Below, piece after piece: positions 1-6,820 of a stretch of 64,000 bases of DNA. Position numbers and translations under genes: made by a program. Source of the stretch: Serratia nevei (GTDB lineage: Bacteria > Pseudomonadota > Gammaproteobacteria > Enterobacterales > Enterobacteriaceae); NCBI RefSeq assembly GCF_037948395.1, contig NZ_CP149940.1, positions 62,001-126,000 of the forward strand, read 5' to 3'. The stretch's first letter is position 1. Each line of letters starts with the position of its first letter. The notes beneath the pieces were generated by a model that did no database searches, was not told where the DNA came from, and saw only the letters and a list, made by a program, of their open reading frames with translations.

Positions 1-741
1 ATCGAGCCCGCCGACGTACTGCACGCCCATCTGCATCGCTTCGCGCATCAGCGCATCGACCCTGGAGTGCAGCAGGCCGTGCTGCGGGAAGGCGACGATT
101 TCACAGCTGAAATCCGCCCGGTGGTTTTCCAGCGCGCGCTGCAGGTGCTCCAGGCTTTTCAGGCCGCTGACCGGATCGATATTGCAGTGGCTGCGCGCCA
201 CGGTGCTGCCTTTGGACTGCAGCAGGGCGATCAGGTTTTCCGCCCGCTGCTGCGAGGTGGGCAGCAGTTTCGGGATCAGCGTCTGCTCCAGCGCGATCAT
301 GTCCATGATGGTCTTGCCCTGGCGCGGGCGCGGCGCCTGCCACGGGCCGCTGTAGAAGGTTTTGTCCAGGTGGATGTGCATGTCGCGGAACGCCGGCAGC
401 AGCAGCTGGCCCTGCGCCTGATAGCGGGGCACGCCGGCGGGCAGGGAGGCGTTGGCGGCGTGAATGGCGGCGATCTTGCCGTCTTTGATCTCCAGCGTGT
501 ACAGCGCGGTGCGGGTGCCGATCACCGTTTCGCCGTCGTATTCAAAACCGTCTTCCAGCCGCACCTCACTCAGGCAGTAGTGGCGATCGGTCAGGGTCAT
601 CGGTGCCGGTGCGCACTGCCCGTCGCCCGGTGACGCGGCCTGCGCCATGCCGCCGGTCAGGCCGATCACCGCGCAGGCGGTGGTGAGTTTGCCGGTTTGG
701 CTGAGGAAGGCTCTGCGGCCCGGTTGTTGAGGGTTTTCCAC
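1..741 (-). CDS. Tat-exported amidohydrolase, cytosine-deaminase-like (C-terminus outside window)
   Basis: The first 247 residues are visible and the gene runs off the left edge. I chose the GTG start because AAGGAA lies 8 bases upstream and the reading then opens with a twin-arginine signal (GRRAFL at residues 8-13, followed by a hydrophobic stretch ending Ala-Gln-Ala near residue 35), which implies folded export to the periplasm. The metal-dependent hydrolase signature HIHLDK is at residues 122-127 and a second conserved patch, ARSHCNIDP, at about 182-190, as in CodA/AtzC-type deaminases and amidohydrolases. Known family chemistry is hydrolysis of C-N bonds in cyclic or amide substrates using a divalent metal. 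The substrate cannot be told from this part. No partner gene shares its strand here. Confidence 0.85.
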   Translation of the reverse strand, partial: MENPQQPGRRAFLSQTGKLTTACAVIGLTGGMAQAASPGDGQCAPAPMTLTDRHYCLSEVRLEDGFEYDGETVIGTRTALYTLEIKDGKIAAIHAANASLPAGVPRYQAQGQLLLPAFRDMHIHLDKTFYSGPWQAPRPRQGKTIMDMIALEQTLIPKLLPTSQQRAENLIALLQSKGSTVARSHCNIDPVSGLKSLEHLQRALENHRADFSCEIVAFPQHGLLHSRVDALMREAMQMGVQYVGGLD

Positions 742-895
742 GTTCGGTTCCTTAATCCAGAGGTGAGGGGTGAAACATCCCCCAATTTAGGAGAGGAACC
801 GGCCGGTTGGCAGCGACATTTACCACTGGTGACTATTCGATTTGGTAATGATCGGCGTCTGCTGGCGGAAGGGGGCTCTTGGCTTGCTCTTTCGC

Positions 896-929
896 AGCTT
901 TAATGGCTACATTTGTAGTCATTAAAGCT
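896..929. promoter_or_regulatory. 34-bp palindrome upstream of the HTH-MNT/HEPN genes (probable operator)
   Basis: Fifteen of 17 base pairs match across this interrupted palindrome. The arms start AGCTTTAATG and end CATTAAAGCT; the only mismatches are a G-T pair at 906/919 and the central TT. It ends 17 bases before the first ATG of the downstream gene, and GCTACATT recurs at 927-934 as a partial extra half site. The downstream gene carries a winged helix-turn-helix, so autorepression through this site is the simplest reading. The site was read directly; its role is inferred. Confidence 0.6.
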
Positions 930-946
930 ACATTGAGGTCAGCGTG

Positions 947-1567
947 ATGCACGATCCGATGCTCGAATTGCTGTTCAGCGAATACCGTAGAAAAGTGCTA
1001 AGCCTGCTGTTTATTGAAGCCGGGCAGGTGTTTCATGTGCGAGAAATTGCGCGGCGCACCGCAACTCAGGCCGGGACTTTACACAAAGAGTTGAGCAGGC
1101 TGGCTGAAGCCGGCATCTTGCTCAGGCAGCGGCAGGGCAACCAAATTTGCTATCAGGCCAACGCCGATTGCCTGATTTTTCCCGAGCTGGCGGCGATTTT
1201 CCGCAAGGCCTGCGGGCCGGCTGCACGCTTACGGCAGGTGTTGACAGGATTTGGGGAAGACATCGAACGGGCTTTCATCTTTGGTTCCGTCGCCAGTGGC
1301 AAAGCGACGGCGGCCAGTGATATCGATATTCTGATCGTCGGTAAACTGTCTTTTGCGGATGTGATTCAGGCGGTTTATCCACTGCAGGCAACGCTGGGTC
1401 GGGAAATTAACCCCAAACTGTACTCGCCGGAAGAGTGGCAAGCGGCTTTGGCCGAGAACTCCGCGTTTATTCAGGACATTATGGATAAACCCCAACTCTG
1501 GATTGTGGGAGACAAGGATGACGCTGGACAATCTGGTCGGGCTGGGACTGGAGGTGATAACGCCTGA
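947..1567 (+). CDS. Winged-helix DNA-binding domain fused to MNT-type minimal nucleotidyltransferase (antitoxin-like)
   Basis: The protein is about 206 residues. Residues 1-90 form an ArsR/MarR-like winged helix (REIARRTATQAGTLHKEL, then LAEAGILLRQRQGN as recognition helix and wing). Residues 100-180 form a minimal nucleotidyltransferase: FIFGSVASGKATAASDIDIL carries the family pattern GS-x9-DxD that binds metal and nucleotide. MNT proteins paired with HEPN proteins are known antitoxins that AMPylate or bind their partner. The start is ATG at 947 (GTG 944 is equally open) behind GAGG. The gene overlaps the next one by 50 bases, which suggests translational coupling. The HTH fusion would let the antitoxin repress its own promoter at the palindrome just upstream. 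Confidence 0.8.
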   Translation: MHDPMLELLFSEYRRKVLSLLFIEAGQVFHVREIARRTATQAGTLHKELSRLAEAGILLRQRQGNQICYQANADCLIFPELAAIFRKACGPAARLRQVLTGFGEDIERAFIFGSVASGKATAASDIDILIVGKLSFADVIQAVYPLQATLGREINPKLYSPEEWQAALAENSAFIQDIMDKPQLWIVGDKDDAGQSGRAGTGGDNA

Positions 1568-1958
1568 CGCGAGGGCGATTAAAAAATTGCTGGCCGCCGC
1601 CGCTCGCAACCGACGCGATGCGGGTATCACTCAGCTCAGCAATGAGAGCCGTTTCGACACGGCATATAAGGCGGTCATGCAAATGGCTAATGCCGCTTTA
1701 CAAGCCAAGGGATACCGCACGCTGACCAGCAAACCCGGCCATCACCAGATCATGATCCAATCGTTGCCGCTCACCGTCGGGCTGCCGCGCGAGGCAATGA
1801 TCTGCCTGGACGCATTGCGAAAGCAGCGCAACGTGGCGGATTATTCCGGCGATTTGGTGACGGACGCTGCGGTACAGGCTTGCCTTGAGCAGACAGAGGC
1901 GCTGTGGGGGCGGCTTATCGACTGGCTGCAGCGCGAATATCCGCAGATAGTGGCGTAA
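1518..1958 (+). CDS. HEPN-like small helical protein, partner of the MNT protein (toxin-like)
   Basis: The protein has 146 residues, is predicted helical throughout, and has no signal peptide or membrane segment. The start is ATG at 1518 behind GGGAG; a TTG at 1503 is possible but weaker. A conserved-looking patch, LRKQRNVADYSG, at about residues 101-112 resembles the RNxxxY region of HEPN proteins encoded next to nucleotidyltransferases. The canonical R-x4-6-H nuclease motif is not obvious, because Asp-Tyr stands where the His would be. The gene begins inside the HTH-MNT gene and ends 6 bases before the end of the convergent LysR gene. Function as an RNase toxin is inferred from context, not shown; it could instead be a non-catalytic partner of the MNT enzyme. 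Confidence 0.65.
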   Translation: MTLDNLVGLGLEVITPDARAIKKLLAAAARNRRDAGITQLSNESRFDTAYKAVMQMANAALQAKGYRTLTSKPGHHQIMIQSLPLTVGLPREAMICLDALRKQRNVADYSGDLVTDAAVQACLEQTEALWGRLIDWLQREYPQIVA

Positions 1959-1964
1959 GCGGCC

Positions 1965-2819
1965 TCACTTCAACCCGCAAAACACCGCCAGCCGCTGGGC
2001 CAGCGCCAGCGTGGCGGCGGGGGCGCCGTCGCGGTAGTAGAGCGCCAGTTCGAAGCTGTCTATCGGCGGTAATCCTTCGGCTTCGCCCAACACCCGATGC
2101 GTGGGCAGACGGCAGCCGGCCGGCAGCAGGGTGACGCCCAGCCCGGCGGCGGAAGCGGCGGTCAGCGCCGCCAGGCTGGCGCTGCTGTAGCCGATGCGCC
2201 AGCGTTTGCCGAGGTTGTCCAGCGCCTGGCACAGCTCGTCGCGGTACAGGCCGCTGAGCGGAAATACCGCCAGCGGCACCGGCGATTGCTCGATGGCCGG
2301 GAAGGCCAGGCTGTCCAGCCACAGCAGCGGTTCCGGCCGCGCGGCGCGCGGCGGTTGCCGGCGGCGCTGCTTCACCAGGATCAGATCCAGCTCTTCACGC
2401 GCGTAGGCGCTGTGCAGATCGGCGCTCAGGCCGCTGGCGACGTCCAGCCGCAGGTGCGGGTGCTCACGGCTGAAGTCGGCCAGCAGCTCGGTGGTGGGCA
2501 CGGCGAAATCCTCCGGCATGCCGATCCGCAGTACGCCGTCGCGCCAGATGCCGGTCAGCGCGTCGTGGGCTTCTTCATTCAGCGCGATGATGCGGCGCGC
2601 GTAGCTCAACAGCTTCACGCCTTCTTCAGTCAGCAGCACCTGATGCGAGGAGCGTTCAAACAACGGTTTGCCCAACATCTCTTCCAGCCGGCGCACCTGC
2701 TGGCTGACGGTGGACTGCGACAAGAACACTCGCTCTGCGGCGCGGGTGAAGCTGTTGCTGTCGCACACGGCGACGAAGCTGAGCAGCAGCTGCGGATTGA
2801 ACATCGGGTAGCGATTCAT
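1965..2819 (-). CDS. LysR-family transcriptional regulator
   Basis: The 284-residue protein has the LysR layout: an N-terminal helix-turn-helix (FTRAAERVFLSQSTVSQQVR, residues about 24-43, then RLEEMLGKPLFERSS) and a periplasmic-binding-like effector domain from about residue 92. It is transcribed divergently from the CynX/NimT-type transporter at 2946, with a 126-bp gap holding an AT-rich stretch (about 2832-2865), so it very likely controls that transporter and itself. The effector is unknown. The start codon ATG 2819 has only a weak GGGA upstream; an ATG five codons in is an alternative. Confidence 0.9.
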   Translation of the reverse strand: MNRYPMFNPQLLLSFVAVCDSNSFTRAAERVFLSQSTVSQQVRRLEEMLGKPLFERSSHQVLLTEEGVKLLSYARRIIALNEEAHDALTGIWRDGVLRIGMPEDFAVPTTELLADFSREHPHLRLDVASGLSADLHSAYAREELDLILVKQRRRQPPRAARPEPLLWLDSLAFPAIEQSPVPLAVFPLSGLYRDELCQALDNLGKRWRIGYSSASLAALTAASAAGLGVTLLPAGCRLPTHRVLGEAEGLPPIDSFELALYYRDGAPAATLALAQRLAVFCGLK

Positions 2820-2945
2820 TTTCCCACTGTTGGCTATTTTATTATTTAATTTCCCAATACTAGCGGCGTTGCCTACAGTAACGCAACGCTGCGGCGATCG
2901 CGCTGTGACGCCGCACTCTTCATTTCGCAGTACCAGGAATATACC

Positions 2946-4145
2946 GTGTTAAATCATTCTGTTAATTCACCTTCTCCACGTCGCTGGTTCAACCCCCTGT
3001 TGCTGGCGCTGGTGTTGATCGGCCTGAACATGCGGCCGCTGTTGACCTCGATCGGCCCGTTGCTGCCGACGCTGCGCCAGGCCACCGGACTGAGCTTTGG
3101 CGGCGCGGCGCTGCTGACCACGCTGCCGGTGCTGATGATGGGGCTGATGGCGCTGGCGGGCGGCGCCATCAATCGGCTGTTCAGCGAACGCAGCGCCGTG
3201 ACGTTGAGCCTGCTGGCGATCGGGCTGGGCGCGCTTTGGCGCGAACTGGCCCCCGGCAGCGTGCAACTGTTAATGAGCGCGGTGCTGGGCGGGCTCGGCA
3301 TCGGGGTGATCCAGGCGGTGATGCCCGGCATCATCAAGCATCACTTCCTTAAAAGCATGGCGCTGGTGGCCGGGCTGTGGTCGGCGGCGCTGATGGGTGG
3401 CGGCGGTCTGGGGGCGGCGATCACCCCATGGCTGATGAGTACGGGGCGCGACTGGCACAGCGCGCTGGCCTGGTGGGCGTTGCCGGCCCTGGTGGCGCTG
3501 CTGGCCTGGTGGCCGGTCAGCCGCGGGCTGTCTCGCCTGGGCGCGGCGGGAGAACACCGCGGCCCAAGCCTGCTGCGCAACCGGCGCGCCTGGCTGCTCG
3601 GTGCCTATTTCGGCCTGATCAACGGCGGTTATACCAGCCTGATCGCCTGGCTGCCACCGTACTACATGCAGCTCGGCTGGCAGCCGCAGGCCAGCGGTTC
3701 GCTGCTGGCGCTGATGACCTTCGGCCAGGTGATGGGCGCGCTGCTGCTGCCGGCACTGGCGCGCAATCATGACCGGCGGCCGCTGCTGCTGTTGGCCTTG
3801 ATGATGCAACTGATCGGCTTTATCGGCCTGATTTACCTGCCGCAAACGCTGCCGTGGCTGTGGGTGCTGGTTTCCGGGCTGGGGCTGGGCGGCGCGTTCC
3901 CGCTGTGCCTGGTGCTGGCGCTTGATCACCTGCACCAGCCGGCGGCGGCAGGGCGGCTGGTGGCCTTTATGCAGGGCGTCGGCTTCCTGCTGGCGGGCGT
4001 CACGCCTTACCTTTCCGGCCTGCTGCGCGACTACAGCGGCGGCTTCGTGCTGGACTGGCAGATCCACGCGCTGCTGGTGGTGGTGCTGATCGCCATCACC
4101 TGGCGCTTCCACCCGCACAGCTATCGGCGGGCGTTCGCCGAATAA
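2946..4145 (+). CDS. MFS transporter of the CynX/NimT (YeaN) family
   Basis: This is a 399-residue, twelve-helix inner-membrane protein. The opening GLNMRPLLTSIGPLLPTLR and TTLPVLMMGLMALAGG are typical of the cyanate/2-nitroimidazole (CynX/NimT) branch of the major facilitator superfamily, which contains exporters and importers of small anions and nitro-compounds. The GTG start is supported by AGGA 7 bases upstream. A LysR gene lies divergently next door, an arrangement also common for nimR-nimT and cynR-cyn genes. The substrate cannot be assigned. No terminator-like hairpin is visible before the next gene, 75 bp downstream. Confidence 0.85.
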   Translation: MLNHSVNSPSPRRWFNPLLLALVLIGLNMRPLLTSIGPLLPTLRQATGLSFGGAALLTTLPVLMMGLMALAGGAINRLFSERSAVTLSLLAIGLGALWRELAPGSVQLLMSAVLGGLGIGVIQAVMPGIIKHHFLKSMALVAGLWSAALMGGGGLGAAITPWLMSTGRDWHSALAWWALPALVALLAWWPVSRGLSRLGAAGEHRGPSLLRNRRAWLLGAYFGLINGGYTSLIAWLPPYYMQLGWQPQASGSLLALMTFGQVMGALLLPALARNHDRRPLLLLALMMQLIGFIGLIYLPQTLPWLWVLVSGLGLGGAFPLCLVLALDHLHQPAAAGRLVAFMQGVGFLLAGVTPYLSGLLRDYSGGFVLDWQIHALLVVVLIAITWRFHPHSYRRAFAE

Positions 4146-4220
4146 TATTTCTGTCATTGCCGCTCCCTATAGTGACGTTGCTTTTACTTCTGGGCGATAA
4201 CAACGAAAAGGAACAATGAC

Positions 4221-5564
4221 ATGCACAACACCAAAACCCGGCTGGCGCTGCTGGTCGGCTGCATGGCGCTGAGCGCCAACCTGTGGGCCGAGGCGCAGCC
4301 GGTGCAGGCGACGCTGGCGGGGCATGCGCTGCTGCCGGTGAAATCCGCCGTTTCCACACCGAAGGATGCGCCGAGCGATTTGCAGCAGAGCGGCAAATAC
4401 ACCAGCGGCAAACGCGTCACCGAGTTGGGCAGCGTGGCGGGCAAATCCGCCGATCGCCTGACCGGCATCGGCCTGCCGATCGACGGCCAACCGCTGCAGG
4501 GCCACTCCGGCATCAAGCACATGCCCGACGGCACCTACTGGGTGCTGACCGACAACGGCTTCGGCAGCAAAGCCAACTCCCCGGACGCCATGCTGTACCT
4601 CAACCACTACAAGATCGATTTCAAAGACGGCACGGTTGCGCCGCTGAAGACGGTGTTCCTGCACGATCCGGATAAAAAGGTGCCGTTCCATATCATCAAT
4701 GAGAGCACCGAGAAGCGCTATCTGACCGGCAGCGATTTCGATCCGGAAAGCTTCCAGTTTGCCGACGATGCCTTGTGGATCGGCGAAGAATTCGGCCCTT
4801 ACCTGATCAAGGCCGACCTGAACGGCAAAGTGCTGGCGGTGTTCGACACCCTGGTGGACGGCAAGGTAGTGAAATCGCCGGACAACCCGACGCTGACCCT
4901 GCCGGGCGCGCCGGACGGCAAGCAGAACTTCCAGGTGGCACGCTCCAAAGGCTTTGAAGGCATGGCCGCCTCGCCGGACGGCAGCAAGCTGTACCCGCTG
5001 CTGGAAGGGGCGCTGTGGGACGGCGAGCAGTTCGAGAACGTCGGCGGCAAACGCTATCTGCGGGTGCTGGAGTTCGACGTGAAACAGCAGGCCTGGACCG
5101 GTCGCAGCTGGCAGTACGTGCTGGAAGACAACCAGAATGCCATCGGCGACTTCAACATGATCGACGCCACCCACGGGTTGGTGATCGAGCGCGACAACGG
5201 CGAAGGCACGCCGGATAAAGCCTGCGCCGCCGGTGCGCCGACCGACAACTGCTTCAGCCAGGTGGCCAAGTTCAAGCGGGTGTATAAAATCGCTTTCTCG
5301 GACGCCAACGTTGGCAAACCGGTCGAGAAACTGGGCTATATCGACCTGATGAACATTCAGGATCCGAACAAGCTGGCGCGCAAGCCGCTGAACGACGGCG
5401 TGCTGACCTTCCCGTTCTTCACCATCGAGAACGTGGACGTGGTGGACGCCAACCACATCATCGTCGGCAACGACAACAACTTCCCGTTCTCCTCCAGCCG
5501 CCAGCCCAATATGGCGGATGACAACGAATTCATCCTGCTGGACGTGAAGGATTTTCTGAAGTAG
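4221..5564 (+). CDS. Secreted phytase-like esterase domain protein
   Basis: The 447-residue protein begins with a clear Sec signal peptide (MHNTKTRLALLVGCMALSANLWA), so it acts in the periplasm or outside the cell. The rest matches the phytase-like/esterase beta-propeller family (PF13449 type): GHSGIKHMPDGTYWVLTDNG at about residues 94-113, FDPESFQFADDALWIGEEFG at about 173-192, then repeated Asp/Glu-rich propeller blades. Members are annotated as esterase-like or phytase-like; true activity is seldom tested. AAGGAAC precedes the ATG. It sits alone between the transporter and selC, with a GC-rich stem-loop right after the stop. The fold call is firm and the substrate unknown. Confidence 0.85.
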   Translation: MHNTKTRLALLVGCMALSANLWAEAQPVQATLAGHALLPVKSAVSTPKDAPSDLQQSGKYTSGKRVTELGSVAGKSADRLTGIGLPIDGQPLQGHSGIKHMPDGTYWVLTDNGFGSKANSPDAMLYLNHYKIDFKDGTVAPLKTVFLHDPDKKVPFHIINESTEKRYLTGSDFDPESFQFADDALWIGEEFGPYLIKADLNGKVLAVFDTLVDGKVVKSPDNPTLTLPGAPDGKQNFQVARSKGFEGMAASPDGSKLYPLLEGALWDGEQFENVGGKRYLRVLEFDVKQQAWTGRSWQYVLEDNQNAIGDFNMIDATHGLVIERDNGEGTPDKACAAGAPTDNCFSQVAKFKRVYKIAFSDANVGKPVEKLGYIDLMNIQDPNKLARKPLNDGVLTFPFFTIENVDVVDANHIIVGNDNNFPFSSSRQPNMADDNEFILLDVKDFLK

Positions 5565-5573
5565 CTCCCCCCC

Positions 5574-5595
5574 GGCCGCCGAATCGCCGGCGGCC
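5574..5595 (+). terminator. GC-rich stem-loop after the phytase-like gene
   Basis: GGCCGCCG and CGGCGGCC form an 8-bp perfect stem around AATCGC, 9 bases after the stop codon. It lacks a proper U-tract, so termination is likely weak or factor-assisted. Confidence 0.45.
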
Positions 5596-5608
5596 GCCAT
5601 TTCCTGCT

Positions 5609-5636
5609 TAGCGCAGCGAACAAACTGCGCTATAAT
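5609..5636 (+). promoter_or_regulatory. selC promoter region
   Basis: A perfect -10 hexamer TATAAT is at 5631-5636, about 27 bases before the tRNA 5' end, with a GC-containing discriminator after it. An inverted repeat TAGCGCAG / CTGCGCTA (5609-5616 and 5625-5632) overlaps the -10 and could be a regulatory or processing element. The -35 is not obvious. Confidence 0.55.
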
Positions 5637-5662
5637 CAGCGCCTTGCTTCCCTCTTCTCCAA

Positions 5663-5757
5663 GGAAGATCCTCGTCCCCGGTGGGGCGGCCGGACTTCAA
5701 ATCCGGTTGGGGCCGCCAGCGGTCCTGGGCAGGTTCGACTCCTGTGATCTTCCGCCA
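5663..5757 (+). tRNA. selC: tRNA-Sec (UCA)
   Basis: The 95-nt gene includes encoded GCCA. The acceptor stem GGAAGATC pairs with GATCTTCC (8 bp, as in selenocysteine tRNA), the anticodon TCA is at 5697-5699 in the loop of GGACTTCAAATCC, and the variable arm is long. Selenocysteine tRNA reads UGA codons in selenoproteins such as formate dehydrogenases. selC is a classic island attachment site in enterobacteria, yet a LysR gene ends only 21 bases downstream, with no integrase or repeated 3' end, so the site is unoccupied here. Confidence 0.97.
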
Positions 5758-5777
5758 CCTTATCGCCAATAACCCCC

Positions 5778-6680
5778 TTACTCCCTCTGCAAAAAGAACT
5801 GCTTGATGGTCTGCCGCAGCCAGCGGTGCGCCGGATCGCGATCCAGGCGCGGATGCCAGGCCTGCACGATAAACACCGACTCCAGCTCGAGCGGCAGCTC
5901 GATCTCCGCCAATGGCAGGTGGATGTTGCTCACCCCCTGCAGCACGTGGCGCGGCAGCGGCAGGATGAAGTCCGATTTCATGGTCAGCATCATCGCCGAA
6001 TGGAAGCCCGGCAGGGTCAGAGCGACGTTGCGCTGCAGGCCGAGATCGCGCAGCGCATCGTCGATCGGCCCCTGCGTGCGCCCGCGGCGAGAAACGCTGA
6101 TATGCGGGTAATGGGTCAGGGTTTCGGGCGTTACCTGGCCGATGATCGGGTGACCAGGGCGCACTAGCGCCTGAAAGGTGCTGGTGAACAGGCTCTGCGT
6201 CTTGATTTCCGGGTGCCAGTCGCGTGAGGAACCGATCACCAGATCCACCTTGCCGCTGCGCAGCGCGTCATCTTCGCCGTCGCTTTCGGCGATAAACTTC
6301 AGGCCGCTTAACGGCGCCATGTCCCGCAGCGTCTCCAGCAAGCCGCCCGCCAGCGCGCCGATAAAAATGTCGTTGGCGCGAATGGTGAAGGTTCGGGTCA
6401 GCTTGCCGGGCTCGAAGGATTCACTCGGCGCGATCAGCGCGGCGGCCTGCTCGATGATCTCGCCGAGCTGGCGTTTCAACTCCAGCGCGCGCGGCGTCGG
6501 CACCAGATGCTTGCCGGCCCTGACCATGATCGGATCGTCGAACTGCCGGCGGATGCGCCCCAGAATGCGGCTCATCGCCGGGGCGCTCAGATTCATCTTC
6601 TCGGCGGCGCCGCTCACGCTGCCTTCTTCCAGCAGCAGATTCAGCGCATAGATCAGGTTGAAATCAATTTTTTGCGGCAT
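5778..6680 (-). CDS. LysR-family regulator divergent from the efflux operon
   Basis: The protein is 300 residues from the ATG at 6680, which has GGAGAGG just upstream; a longer TTG start at 6725 has no ribosome site. The helix-turn-helix is [20 protein letters not shown] with [15 protein letters not shown] following, typical of the NodD/LinR-like LysR branch, and the remainder is the two-lobe effector domain. It is divergent from the EmrB-like gene, with a 140-bp AT-rich intergenic region containing AACTAGTT (6724-6731) and the pair ATTTC/GAAAT (6741-6745, 6759-6763), which are candidate binding half sites. It most likely activates or represses the efflux operon. Confidence 0.9.
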   Translation of the reverse strand: MPQKIDFNLIYALNLLLEEGSVSGAAEKMNLSAPAMSRILGRIRRQFDDPIMVRAGKHLVPTPRALELKRQLGEIIEQAAALIAPSESFEPGKLTRTFTIRANDIFIGALAGGLLETLRDMAPLSGLKFIAESDGEDDALRSGKVDLVIGSSRDWHPEIKTQSLFTSTFQALVRPGHPIIGQVTPETLTHYPHISVSRRGRTQGPIDDALRDLGLQRNVALTLPGFHSAMMLTMKSDFILPLPRHVLQGVSNIHLPLAEIELPLELESVFIVQAWHPRLDRDPAHRWLRQTIKQFFLQRE

Positions 6681-6723
6681 GGCCTCTCCGGTGGTGGTGC
6701 GCTCAATGGATTGCGTTTTGTGC

Positions 6724-6763
6724 AACTAGTTAATTACATCATTTCATTTTAAACAATCGAAAT
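6724..6763. promoter_or_regulatory. LysR/efflux divergent control region
   Basis: The AT-rich spacer carries the perfect palindrome AACTAGTT (6724-6731) and the inverted arms ATTTC and GAAAT 13 bases apart (6741-6763). LysR regulators bind this kind of interrupted dyad between divergent genes. Assignment to the regulator at 5778 is by position only. Confidence 0.4.
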
Positions 6764-6820
6764 AAGCCCGGATACTGCCCACGACAACAAAGATTGAGGC
6801 TGAAACAGCAGGAGTGGGGA

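Noticed and set aside
697..903. A 68-codon ORF between the amidohydrolase and the HTH-MNT gene
   Set aside because: It overlaps the start of the amidohydrolase antisense, with no coding features.
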